From JAUIET01 sp039111475 (lineage in GTDB: Bacteria > Pseudomonadota > Gammaproteobacteria > Pseudomonadales > JAUIET01), in assembly GCA_039111475.1 (NCBI GenBank), contig JBCCIP010000021.1:1-64000 (forward strand): 64,000 nt of DNA, written 5' to 3'. The position numbers and the translations under genes were made by a program. Of the stretch, positions 52,337 through 60,535 are shown piece after piece. Below the pieces are notes generated by a model, which was not told where the DNA came from, searched no databases, and worked only from the letters and a program-made list of their open reading frames with translations. Positions within the stretch are counted from its first letter, which is position 1. Each line of letters starts with the position of its first letter.

Positions 52337-55078
52337 CTAACCTGTTTTTTTATTGGTGGTTTTTTTCTTAGTAGCCGCTGACTTCTTACGAGTCGCTTTC
52401 TTCAGCGTGGATTTTTTAGCGGATTTTTTGGCCGCTTTTTTACGCTTGGGTGCAGGCAGCTTTTCATGCCAGCTTCCATCCACATAATAGGCCTGCCACC
52501 CCGTGGCTTTACCGTCACTCTCAGTCATCAAGTATTGTTCTTTGGTTTTTCGACTGTAGCGAACCATTGCGGGATTGCCTTTTCGGTCTTCCGTCGGGCC
52601 ACTAAAAAGGAAGGCATACTTTGGATCAATAGCTTCCTTGTGCGGCAGAATCTCTTTCAACAATGGTGCGCGAGTCTCGCGGTTCTTTGGAAACTGACTG
52701 GCAGCAAGGAAAATTCCAGCCGCACCATCACGCAGAACATAATAATCCTCTACCTTCTGGCATTCCAACTCCGGCATTGGCACCGGGTCCATCTTTGGTG
52801 GCGCCGCTTCGCCGTTTCTCAACAGCTTACGGGTATTCTTGCAATCATCGCTAGTACAGCCAAAATATTTGCCAAATCGCCCGGTTTTGAGCTGCATCTC
52901 GGCAGCGCATTTATCACATTCAATTATTGGGCCATCGTAACCCTTAATTTTATAGCTGCCTTTCTCGATTTCAGAGCCAGTGCAATCCGGGTTATTGCCG
53001 CATACATGCAGCTTGGTGTTTTCATCCACCAAGTAACTGTCCATCGCGGTGTCACACTTAGCGCAGCGATGGCGCTTTCTCAGCAAAATAGATTCTTGTT
53101 CGCTGTCATCGTCTTCCTCGGCACTGACTACTTCATCACCGTGCACCAGGTTAACCGTTTTCTTACAGCGCTCTTTCGGCGGTAGCGCATAGCCTGAACA
53201 ACCCAGGAACACGCCGGTACTCGCTGTGCGCACCTGCATAGGGCGACCACAATCGCTGCACTTCAAATCTACTTCCACAGGCAGATTGGCCCGCATGCCA
53301 TCATCATCATTGGCAGCGTCCAGCTGGGTCAAGAAGTCTGAATAAAACTCATCCAGCAGGCCTTTCCAGTCGCGCTCTCCGTTTGCTACATCGTCCAGCG
53401 CTTCTTCCATATTGGCTGTAAAACTGTAGTCCATGAGTTCTTTGAAATTCTCAGCCAAACGGTCGGTGACAATTTCGCCCATCTTCTCAGCGTAAAAACG
53501 TCGGCTTTCGACGCGTGCATATCCGCGGTCCTGAATAGTTGAAATAATGGCCGCATAGGTAGAAGGTCGGCCAATGCCCTGTTTTTCGAGCTCTTTAACC
53601 AGGCTTGCTTCCGTATAGCGAGGTGTGGGCTTGGTGAAGTGTTGGCTAGGCACCAGCTCTTTCAATGTCAAAACGTCGCCTGCTTTCAAATCAGGAATAA
53701 CCACCTGATCTTCCTTCTTGCTTTGTGGCGGCTGCACTTTCATATAACCATCAAACTGAATAACCCGGCCATTAACCCAAAGCTCGTAATCAGCTGCCGA
53801 GACGATAAGCTTGCTGCTCAAAAAGCGTGCCGGTGGCATTTGGCAAGCCACAAACTGCCGCCAAATTAACTCATATAATCGCTCAGCATCGCGGTCAACA
53901 CCTTGCAGCTGTGATGCTTTGGTAGACACGTCGGACGGCCGTATGGCCTCATGCGCCTCTTGAGCGCCTTCTCTACTGCCATAGCTGTTGGGGGCATCCG
54001 GCAAATACTTTTTGCCAAACTCATCCTGAATATAAGTTCTACAATTACTCACCGCTTCCGCACTCAAATTGGTGGAATCGGTTCGCATGTAGGTTATGTA
54101 GCCAGCCTCATACAATCGCTGAGCCATAGTCATGGTTTTCTTCACAGAAAAACCAAGCCGAGTGCTGGCGGCCTGTTGTAGCGTAGACGTAATATACGGT
54201 GCACTTGGGCGACTTTGGGTAGGTTTATCTTCCCGGCTTGCCACCGTGTAATCAGCAGGTTGTAACTCAGCCAAGACTTTATCAATGGCTTGGCGGCTGC
54301 CAGGGCGAAAATTCTCTCCCTGGTGTTTTTTTACCGCCAGCTTCAAAGCGTCTTTTGCCGCCGAGCTCAAATGCGCATCCAGCTCCCAGAACTCTTCCGG
54401 TACAAACGCTCTGATTTCACGTTCTCGCTCAACAATTAGCTTTACTGCAACCGATTGCACCCGGCCCGCAGATAAACCTCGTGCAACTTTGGACCACAAC
54501 AGTGGCGATACCATGAAACCCACTACTCGATCGAGGAAGCGGCGCGCTTGTTGCGCATTGACTCGCTGAACATCGAGTTTTCCGGGTTTCTCAAACGCTT
54601 CCTGAATAGCATTCTTAGTAATTTCGTTAAATATGACGCGCTTAAAGCGTTTAGACTCACCACCAATAACTTCTTTTAAATGCCAGGCAATCGCTTCCCC
54701 CTCGCGGTCAAGGTCCGTTGCGAGGTAGACAGCATCCGCGTTGGCAGCGAGTTTTTGCAGCTCATTGACCACCTTCTCTTTACCCGGCAACACGTGGTAG
54801 TCAGCCTTCCAACCCTTGTCCGGATTAATACCCATCCGACGTATTAACTGGGTTTTAGCCTTTTTCTTGCGATGCTTTTCTTTCTGTTTGGGCGTCATTT
54901 TCCGCGTTTCTGCAGCCGCTCTAGCCCGCTCTTTTGGATCAGTAGTGCCTCCAGACCCACTGGTGGGCAAGTCGCGGATGTGCCCAACGCTGGATTTTAC
55001 GATGTAGTCCTTGCCAAGGTATTTATTGATTGTGCGCGCTTTGGCGGGCGATTCGACGATGACTAGAGATTTACCCAT
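52337..55078 (-). CDS. topA: DNA topoisomerase I
   Basis: Type IA topoisomerase that relaxes negative supercoils. It is 913 residues long (E. coli 865). The TOPRIM domain starts at KSLVIVESPAKARTI and includes ATDLDREGEAIAWHL. The active tyrosine is Y330 in YITYMRTDSTN. Several C-terminal zinc-ribbon repeats carry paired cysteines (CSDCGRPM, CAKCDTAM, CDKCAAEM with CTSDDC). The last 45 residues are lysine-rich, suggesting extra DNA or RNA-polymerase contact. A near-consensus promoter lies upstream. Confidence 0.98.
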   Translation of the reverse strand: MGKSLVIVESPAKARTINKYLGKDYIVKSSVGHIRDLPTSGSGGTTDPKERARAAAETRKMTPKQKEKHRKKKAKTQLIRRMGINPDKGWKADYHVLPGKEKVVNELQKLAANADAVYLATDLDREGEAIAWHLKEVIGGESKRFKRVIFNEITKNAIQEAFEKPGKLDVQRVNAQQARRFLDRVVGFMVSPLLWSKVARGLSAGRVQSVAVKLIVEREREIRAFVPEEFWELDAHLSSAAKDALKLAVKKHQGENFRPGSRQAIDKVLAELQPADYTVASREDKPTQSRPSAPYITSTLQQAASTRLGFSVKKTMTMAQRLYEAGYITYMRTDSTNLSAEAVSNCRTYIQDEFGKKYLPDAPNSYGSREGAQEAHEAIRPSDVSTKASQLQGVDRDAERLYELIWRQFVACQMPPARFLSSKLIVSAADYELWVNGRVIQFDGYMKVQPPQSKKEDQVVIPDLKAGDVLTLKELVPSQHFTKPTPRYTEASLVKELEKQGIGRPSTYAAIISTIQDRGYARVESRRFYAEKMGEIVTDRLAENFKELMDYSFTANMEEALDDVANGERDWKGLLDEFYSDFLTQLDAANDDDGMRANLPVEVDLKCSDCGRPMQVRTASTGVFLGCSGYALPPKERCKKTVNLVHGDEVVSAEEDDDSEQESILLRKRHRCAKCDTAMDSYLVDENTKLHVCGNNPDCTGSEIEKGSYKIKGYDGPIIECDKCAAEMQLKTGRFGKYFGCTSDDCKNTRKLLRNGEAAPPKMDPVPMPELECQKVEDYYVLRDGAAGIFLAASQFPKNRETRAPLLKEILPHKEAIDPKYAFLFSGPTEDRKGNPAMVRYSRKTKEQYLMTESDGKATGWQAYYVDGSWHEKLPAPKRKKAAKKSAKKSTLKKATRKKSAATKKKTTNKKTG

Positions 55079-55149
55079 GGATTCCTACAACTGTAAATTC
55101 GGTCCGGCAACATTTTCTACCGGGACGACCTGTGGCCGCCGGGGCGACA

Positions 55150-55178
55150 TATATAAGGGCAGAAGTCCACGCGGTCAA
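55150..55178 (-). promoter_or_regulatory. sigma-70 promoter of topA
   Basis: On the minus strand TTGACC (55173-55178) and TATATA (55150-55155) are spaced by 17 bases, about 70 bases upstream of the topA ATG. The bases after the -10 are GC-rich. Confidence 0.75.
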
Positions 55179-55266
55179 TAGCAAGACGACGACTCTTTTT
55201 TCCTAGAGTAGAACAATCTGCGTGATTACGAGAAGCTTTTGGGGCGCAATTTTTCAGTCATCAAGC

Positions 55267-55497
55267 TCATTGACAATCGTCACTGACTGAGATTTGCTCA
55301 AACCTTGGTCTTTCCTGACCGTCTACCAACACCGTCTCACAAAACATCTCAAGCGGCCTCACCCAGTAGCCGCGTTCGCCGTAAAGTGCCTGATAAACAA
55401 CCACTTCCTCTTCGGTCTCAGTATGTTTCGCCACCAGCATTACTCGATATTGTGGGCCTTTATAATGCTGATAAATTCCTGGAGAGGGTTGCTTCAT
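55267..55497 (-). CDS. DUF1653 protein
   Basis: Small soluble protein of 76 residues that matches DUF1653: GIYQHYKGPQYRVMLVAKHTE, VVVYQALYGERGYWVRPLEMF. The compact beta-rich fold has no known enzymatic role. The ATG at 55497 has a purine-poor upstream region (CCTCTCC on the plus strand gives GGAGAGG on the minus strand only inside the gene). Divergent from the UspA gene. Confidence 0.92.
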   Translation of the reverse strand: MKQPSPGIYQHYKGPQYRVMLVAKHTETEEEVVVYQALYGERGYWVRPLEMFCETVLVDGQERPRFEQISVSDDCQ

Positions 55498-55612
55498 TGT
55501 TCGAGTCTCGAGTGCAGAAGCAGCAATCTTACCGCCATAGCCCTTTGCCTGCCTAACAGCACTAGGCTATATTTCGACAACACTCTGCAGAATAATTCAA
55601 TAAGGAGATGCC

Positions 55613-56047
55613 ATGGCTCACTATCAGCATATTCTTGTCGGCATTGATCTCAGTGAAGAAGCGCACGCGGTGGCTAGTAGAGCACATGCCCTGTCAGAGT
55701 CTTTTGGGGCGCAGCTTAGTATGCTGCATGTTATCGAACCCTTGAGCTTTGCTTATGGTGGCGACATACCGATGGATTTGTCTTCTGTACAAGAGGAAAT
55801 TCAGCAGCAAGCGCACTCGCAATTGAAAGCATTTTCGCAGCAATATAAGGTTGCTGTGGATAATCAGCACATTACACTGGGCCGTGCGGAAGTTGAAATT
55901 CACCGTCTGGCAGAGCAGCAAAATGTCGATTTGGTAGTGGTTGGTAGTCATGGTCGTAGCGGCCTGGCATTACTGTTGGGCTCTACCGCGAATGGCGTGT
56001 TGCACGGCGCAGGTTGCGACGTGCTGGCAGTGCGCGTGCAATCCTGA
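55613..56047 (+). CDS. universal stress protein (UspA family)
   Basis: UspA-fold protein of 144 residues with ILVGIDLSEEA at the N-terminus and the nucleotide-binding signature GSHGRSGLALLLGSTANGVLHGAGCDVLAVR near the end, so it is of the ATP-binding type (GxxGx9GST). AAGGAG lies six bases before the ATG. Role in stress tolerance is inferred from the family. The lytic transglycosylase gene follows after 38 bases. Confidence 0.95.
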   Translation: MAHYQHILVGIDLSEEAHAVASRAHALSESFGAQLSMLHVIEPLSFAYGGDIPMDLSSVQEEIQQQAHSQLKAFSQQYKVAVDNQHITLGRAEVEIHRLAEQQNVDLVVVGSHGRSGLALLLGSTANGVLHGAGCDVLAVRVQS

Positions 56048-56085
56048 TCCGCGCACAGAATCGCAAACATGGCTGGAGCTTTTCC

Positions 56086-58026
56086 ATGAAGTATGCCGCG
56101 TTCATAGTCGCACTGTTATGTACTTTCTCGTTTGCAAAGGTATTTGCCGCAGGCGATGGCATGAAGGCTTACCAGGATCAGCGCGCTGATTATTTGCGCG
56201 CAAAGCAATTAAGAAAGAGCGGCAAGACGAAGCAATATCAGAAGCTGAAAAAGCAGTTACGAGATTACCCTCTCTATTCTTATCTGGTATACGCGGAACT
56301 GTCGGCAAATCTTAGAACTGCCAACAGCCGCCAGATCAATCACTTTATTGACGCCAATAAGCACCTTGCAGTATCGCAACGCCTGCGTGCTCGATGGTTA
56401 AAGCAGCTAGGTAAGAATAAGAGCTGGACAGAATATCTCAGCTTTTATGATGACACGCTGGCTGATACGCAGCTGCGCTGCTATTACCTCAGAGCGCTGC
56501 TACAGCAAGGTGAGCCTGGCGAAGTCTGGCCGCTGGTACCAAGCTTGTGGGTAGTTGGTCAGTCCCAACCCAAGGCTTGTGACCCATTGTTTGAGCAATG
56601 GCAGGCTGCCGGCAAACTGAGCCGGGAGCATACATGGAAGCGTCTGAAGCTTGCCATGGCTAAGCGTAACATCAGCCTGGCAAACTACCTAACGGGGTTA
56701 ATGAGCGGATCAGATAAGAAAGCGGCTGAGAAATTCTTAAACTTCCATCGCCAACCCTCCAGAGTAAAAAAACGCGGCATACTCCGTTCGCACTCAGAGA
56801 AAGATGCTGATATCGCGCTGCACGCAATACGCAGACTGGCTCGCAGCGAAACCCTATCGGCCGCAAAGAGGCTCAGCGAGTTAAACTCCAGCATGAAATT
56901 TAACGTGACCGATTTTGCGGAAGCGCAAAAATCGCTGGCATTTCACATTCTCAGCAACCCCAGCAGGGCCGGTCTGGACTGGATTCGAAATCAACTAAAA
57001 AAAGGCGTTGATCCAGATGTTGCAGTGTATGCGGCCCGAATTGCCCTGGTTTTCGAACATTGGCAAACCGTACTAGCGGCCATTGAGCATATGCCGGAGT
57101 CCTTGCAGAAAACCAATCGCTGGCAGTATTGGCATGCCAAAGCCAGCATGCAGGAAAATCCTCAACTGGATGACGTTTGGAAGCACAATGCGTTTGCCGA
57201 GCTTGCTAAACAACGCGATTATTACGGTTTTCTGTCGGCGCTATTGCTAGAACGCAGTTTTGACTTCAATGATCACGCGATCAGTTTCAGCCCGGATTTT
57301 CAGGCTCAGATTAAAGAAATTCCGGGCTTGGAAATTGCGCTGGAACTGTACGCGGCCGGCGAGTTAATCAGCGCCCGACGCGAATGGCGTCACGCCCTGC
57401 TCGACTTGCCAGCCACGCACATGATTTCAGCGGCACACATTGCCCAGGATTGGGGCTGGGCCAGCCAGGCGGTATTGACTACCATAATGGCCCGTTCCTG
57501 GGACGAGCTGAGCCTGCGCTTCCCATTGAGCTACACGGAATACATGCACCGCGGAGCGCGCATGGCCGGAATAGAATTATCCTGGGCATATGCCATCGCC
57601 CGCCAGGAAAGTGCAATGAATCCCGCGGCCACATCGCACGCGGGTGCAAAAGGCTTAATGCAACTAATGCCCGGCACTGCTAAAGAAACGGTAAAACGTA
57701 ACGCATTGCCTGTGAAGGCCCAGGACTTACACAATGAGAAAGTGAACTCTATGATAGGCACTGCCCATCTTGGCGAGCTGTCTCGCTTGTACGATGGCAA
57801 TCGAATTCTCTCATCCGCGGCGTACAATGCCGGTAAGCACAGAGCCGATGCGTGGTTAAAACGAAGCAGCAGAGCACAGGCGTTTGATGTCTGGATCGAT
57901 ACCATTCCATTTAAGGAAACACGCAACTACGTACAAAACGTGCTGATGTTCGCGGCCATTTATGATTACCGGATGGAGAATGACGTGGAATTCATTAAAA
58001 CTAATGAATGGGTGATTAATCGCTAG
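56086..58026 (+). CDS. slt: soluble lytic murein transglycosylase
   Basis: Periplasmic exo-lytic transglycosylase that cleaves peptidoglycan glycan strands to 1,6-anhydromuropeptides. It is 646 residues from the ATG at 56086, which has GGAG seven bases upstream and begins with a signal peptide (KYAAFIVALLCTFSFAKVFA). A long superhelical region (about 25-480) is followed by the catalytic SLT domain: E508 in ARQESAMNP, then GAKGLMQLMPGTAKE and ILSSAAYNAGKHRA. The open frame extends back to 56014 but overlaps the UspA gene. Confidence 0.96.
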   Translation: MKYAAFIVALLCTFSFAKVFAAGDGMKAYQDQRADYLRAKQLRKSGKTKQYQKLKKQLRDYPLYSYLVYAELSANLRTANSRQINHFIDANKHLAVSQRLRARWLKQLGKNKSWTEYLSFYDDTLADTQLRCYYLRALLQQGEPGEVWPLVPSLWVVGQSQPKACDPLFEQWQAAGKLSREHTWKRLKLAMAKRNISLANYLTGLMSGSDKKAAEKFLNFHRQPSRVKKRGILRSHSEKDADIALHAIRRLARSETLSAAKRLSELNSSMKFNVTDFAEAQKSLAFHILSNPSRAGLDWIRNQLKKGVDPDVAVYAARIALVFEHWQTVLAAIEHMPESLQKTNRWQYWHAKASMQENPQLDDVWKHNAFAELAKQRDYYGFLSALLLERSFDFNDHAISFSPDFQAQIKEIPGLEIALELYAAGELISARREWRHALLDLPATHMISAAHIAQDWGWASQAVLTTIMARSWDELSLRFPLSYTEYMHRGARMAGIELSWAYAIARQESAMNPAATSHAGAKGLMQLMPGTAKETVKRNALPVKAQDLHNEKVNSMIGTAHLGELSRLYDGNRILSSAAYNAGKHRADAWLKRSSRAQAFDVWIDTIPFKETRNYVQNVLMFAAIYDYRMENDVEFIKTNEWVINR

Positions 58027-58050
58027 GTTTTGGCAGCTGCCGCCACTAAA

Positions 58051-58290
58051 CTAACTGCCCTCAAGGTACTCTTGTAGACCGCAACTATCAAAAGGCCAAC
58101 CCAAATCGTTCGTATTGTGCTCTAAACGAACTACGGGAATGCGCAGCGAGTAACGCTCCATGAGCTCGTCGTCTTCTGAAATATCGACTTTTTCTATTCG
58201 AATGTGCGGGTCAGATAGATTGCGCAACAGCTCTTCAGCCTGTTCGCAAAGATGGCAGTATTCCGTGCCGTAGAGAAAGATGGTTTTCAT
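58051..58290 (-). CDS. glutaredoxin-like thioredoxin-fold protein
   Basis: Protein of 79 residues with the thioredoxin fold and a CHLC active site (C12, C15) in FLYGTEYCHLCEQA. The cis-proline is in RIPVVR (55-56). It resembles small glutaredoxin/DUF836 proteins and probably reduces or shuttles disulfides; the partner is unknown. It ends 24 bases from the convergent slt stop. A hairpin (58304-58326) with an A/T-rich tail sits just before the start. Confidence 0.9.
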   Translation of the reverse strand: MKTIFLYGTEYCHLCEQAEELLRNLSDPHIRIEKVDISEDDELMERYSLRIPVVRLEHNTNDLGWPFDSCGLQEYLEGS

Positions 58291-58620
58291 GACAACAATA
58301 ATAACCCGCGGTGAAAACCAACGCGGGCTAAATTACTGCAAATAATGTAAGGCCAATTGAAAACGTACATGAGGGTTACTCCCAACGTCCTTTTCAGGAG
58401 CTTCCCCCACGCACCGGGCTTTGACACCCTCGTAGTTTCGGGCCGGTGGTCAGACCGGTCCTGAGTCGTAATCCAGGAGCTTCCTTGCCCCTTCCCACAT
58501 GAATCACCGACTCTACAGAAGGGTATCGGCGACAATTGCTGAAGCTTTAGTATTTATTTTGCATAACTCTAAACCGTTTTATGAGCGTCTAAACACCGCA
58601 ATCCGCTATAGTGAGCTTCA
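58291..58620 (-). other. GC-rich structured intergenic segment (candidate RNA or element remnant)
   Basis: These 330 bases contain no convincing gene. On the minus strand the part from about 58530 to 58300 is unusually structured. CAGGAGCTTCC (plus-strand reading) occurs twice about 75 bases apart, and each copy can form a short AGGAAGC/TCCT-type hairpin. ACCGG and CCGGC blocks repeat around 58440-58470. The segment ends in a hairpin CCCGCG/CGCGGG (58304-58326), followed on the minus strand by TTATTATTGTT, which resembles a weak terminator. An A/T-rich stretch at 58540-58575 could hold a promoter. An 82-codon frame exists but is poor in protein-like character. Confidence 0.4.
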
Positions 58621-59232
58621 GTGTTATCTGGAGTGACGGATATAATAAAATTGCCTGAAAAACCAGCAATCATCGTTAGCACTTTAGTGCTGCTGGTCTG
58701 CGTCTGCCTGCAGCTACTGCCGTATGAAATGCAGCTACTGCTGCGTTTTGAGAGGGCTGCCTTTATCGATCATGAACTATGGCGCTTGCTTAGCGGCCAC
58801 TTCATTCATCTGAGTTGGAATCACCTATTACTTAATGTGACGGGCCTGATTCTGCTTTTATTTTTGTTCGAATCTGCGTGGCTGGCTAAAGACATTCTAT
58901 GTGGAGGGATTTTCGCTGCCTTATCAATCAGTCTCGGCATCTACTTACTTTTTCCAAACATAGGCTGGTATGTTGGACTGTCGGGTGTTTTACACAGTTG
59001 GTTCGCAATCGCCAGTGTCCGTTTATGGCCCAGTCAACCTCGTTTTGCGGGAATACTGTTAAGTGTATTGTTTGCCAAGCTTGTGTTCGAGAATATTTCA
59101 GGAACGGCCACAGATACTGAATGGCTGGGTGGTGAGGTGATAGTGCAAGCCCACTGGCTGGGAGCCAGCAGCGGGCTAATGTATGCGTTGCTCTATCAGA
59201 TGGCCTTTCATGGATTATCTAAACACGCCTGA
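58621..59232 (+). CDS. rrtA: rhombosortase (rhomboid-family intramembrane serine protease)
   Basis: Inner-membrane rhomboid protease of 203 residues with about six helices. It contains WRLLSGHFIHLSWNHLLLN (54-72), the nucleophile S121 in VGLSGVLH and catalytic H178 in AHWLGASSG. This short form with GHF-H-S--H matches rhombosortase, which trims GlyGly-CTERM proteins at the cell surface; no substrate with that tail is in the window. The start is uncertain: a GTG at 58621 is used, with another GTG four codons later. The 3' end overlaps the convergent TPR lipoprotein gene by 18 bases. Confidence 0.85.
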   Translation: MLSGVTDIIKLPEKPAIIVSTLVLLVCVCLQLLPYEMQLLLRFERAAFIDHELWRLLSGHFIHLSWNHLLLNVTGLILLLFLFESAWLAKDILCGGIFAALSISLGIYLLFPNIGWYVGLSGVLHSWFAIASVRLWPSQPRFAGILLSVLFAKLVFENISGTATDTEWLGGEVIVQAHWLGASSGLMYALLYQMAFHGLSKHA

Positions 59233-59703
59233 TTCGGGCATGGTCACCCCGGCCATAGATGAACTCATCAGCGCGTCAAAATGTGCCAGTTTGGCATCGA
59301 TAATCATTTGGCCTACATCGCGCTCAGGCAGGTTTTCACGCGCTTTTAGCAAGGACTCTCTGGCCAGCATCATATAGCTGGTCGCCAGGTTATAGTGTGA
59401 CTTGGCGCCGTCTGATTCTGACCCAGCGGCGGTTTGATAAGCGTCTATGGCCCCTTGATAGTTGTTTTGTCGTAAGCGCATATTACCAGTGCGTAACCAG
59501 GCAGTACTGTTATCGGGTACCGCTTCTGCAATGGCCTGATAGTGCGCTTCAGCCGTTTTCCAATCGCCTTGAAGGTAGGCCAGATCAGCCTGCGTCTGCA
59601 GGTCTTTGCTGGTGGTAATGCTTGGATTCGAGCTACATGCCGCCAACAACGCCGCGGCGATTCCTATGCTTAGTCGTTTACCAATTCCAAGTGACCTTGC
59701 CAT
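59215..59703 (-). CDS. TPR-repeat lipoprotein
   Basis: Protein of 162 residues. A basic N-terminus and the hydrophobic SIGIAAALLAAC form a lipoprotein signal (lipobox LAAC). Three tetratricopeptide-like helical pairs follow (DLAYLQGDWKTAEAHYQAI, AWLRTGNMRLRQNNYQGAI, KSHYNLATSYMMLARESLL). Likely a periplasmic scaffold protein; the partner is unknown. I use the ATG at 59703 with GAGGG eight bases before it. That Shine-Dalgarno is inside one arm of a perfect inverted repeat, so translation may be controlled by RNA structure. Confidence 0.87.
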   Translation of the reverse strand: MARSLGIGKRLSIGIAAALLAACSSNPSITTSKDLQTQADLAYLQGDWKTAEAHYQAIAEAVPDNSTAWLRTGNMRLRQNNYQGAIDAYQTAAGSESDGAKSHYNLATSYMMLARESLLKARENLPERDVGQMIIDAKLAHFDALMSSSMAGVTMPESGVFR

Positions 59704-59712
59704 CTGTACTGC

Positions 59713-59764
59713 CCTCAATAGATATTGTTGATTCGATATTTGATCATTTTTTAATCTATTGAGG
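59713..59764 (-). promoter_or_regulatory. predicted leader hairpin covering the Shine-Dalgarno of the TPR lipoprotein
   Basis: CCTCAATAGAT (59713-59723) and ATCTATTGAGG (59754-59764) are perfect 11-base inverted repeats 30 bases apart. In the minus-strand transcript the second arm contains GAGG, the ribosome site of the lipoprotein gene, so folding would hide it. The loop is A/T-rich. No further genes or elements are apparent in 59765-59969. Confidence 0.55.
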
Positions 59765-59969
59765 TAGTTGTAAAGGGCTGAACTGTCAATCTGTTCGTGC
59801 GCAAAGTGAGCGCAGCGTCACAAAGTCCGAAACGCCCGTAACAAACTTCAGAAACTGCAATAAATATCTTTTCATTTCAGTGAGTTAAGTGGAGTATTAG
59901 ATTCAAATTCTCGCTCTAACCGCTGGTCTGACAAGAAGCATCAGGTTTCTTTGGCCGACGAACAGCAGC

Positions 59970-60467
59970 TTATTGCAGGCGTTCTGCGATTGTTTCGGCC
60001 GTTTGCTGGGCTGTGAGCCCTGCGGTATTAATGCTGATTTCAGCGTAGCGCCTATAAAGAGGCAGCCTTTCAGCTAACAAACTGTCAAAGCTTTGCCCGG
60101 GCTTTCTGGCCAAACCTCGTTGGTCAGCGTTTTCCAGTCGGGCGAGCAGGGTCTCTGCCTCAACGCTGAGGTACACAATGTGGGCGCTTGATGCCAAATG
60201 TTGCATGGCTGCGTCGCTGTAAACCACGCTACCCCCGGTTGCCAACACACTCCCTTCAGGATCGATTCCTAACAATACTTGTTCTTCAATGCGCTTGAAG
60301 GCGGCATAACCTTGAGCATCAACGATGGCTTGCAGAGTCACGCCCTGCTGCTGCTCTATGCAGGCGTCAGAATCGACGAAATCGCAGCTGAGCAGCGCCG
60401 CCAGCAGCTTTCCGATTGTGGATTTCCCTGCGGCGGGCATCCCTATCAGCACAATGCCTTTTGACAT
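59970..60467 (-). CDS. shikimate kinase-like protein
   Basis: P-loop kinase of 165 residues resembling shikimate kinase (ATP-dependent phosphorylation of shikimate, fifth step of chorismate synthesis). GMPAAGKST is Walker A (about 9-17), FVDSDACIE holds the substrate-binding aspartate, VLATGGSVVY is the GG motif, and RKPGQSFDSLLAERLPLYRRYAEI contains the lid and adenine-binding arginines. It is not beside aroB, so it may be a second copy or a relative with another substrate. The ATG at 60467 is chosen over a TTG two codons earlier. Divergent from the alcohol dehydrogenase gene. Confidence 0.85.
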   Translation of the reverse strand: MSKGIVLIGMPAAGKSTIGKLLAALLSCDFVDSDACIEQQQGVTLQAIVDAQGYAAFKRIEEQVLLGIDPEGSVLATGGSVVYSDAAMQHLASSAHIVYLSVEAETLLARLENADQRGLARKPGQSFDSLLAERLPLYRRYAEISINTAGLTAQQTAETIAERLQ

Positions 60468-60535
60468 TAGCAAATCATCATTTGAAACAACACTCTATAT
60501 TGTAGTCTTGTCCGCTGATCACAGTGGAGAGAGTC

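Noticed and set aside
52466..53185. 239-codon frame on the plus strand
   Set aside because: Antisense to the zinc-ribbon part of topA; an opposite-strand shadow without a ribosome site or family features.
58300..58530. Group II intron call
   Set aside because: Some hairpins recall a domain V-like fold, but the catalytic AGC triad and a reverse transcriptase are missing, so it is listed only as a candidate structured segment.
58287..58535. 82-codon frame on the minus strand
   Set aside because: It follows the GC-rich structured segment and shows no domain; the repeated hairpins are a better explanation of its composition, though coding cannot be fully excluded.
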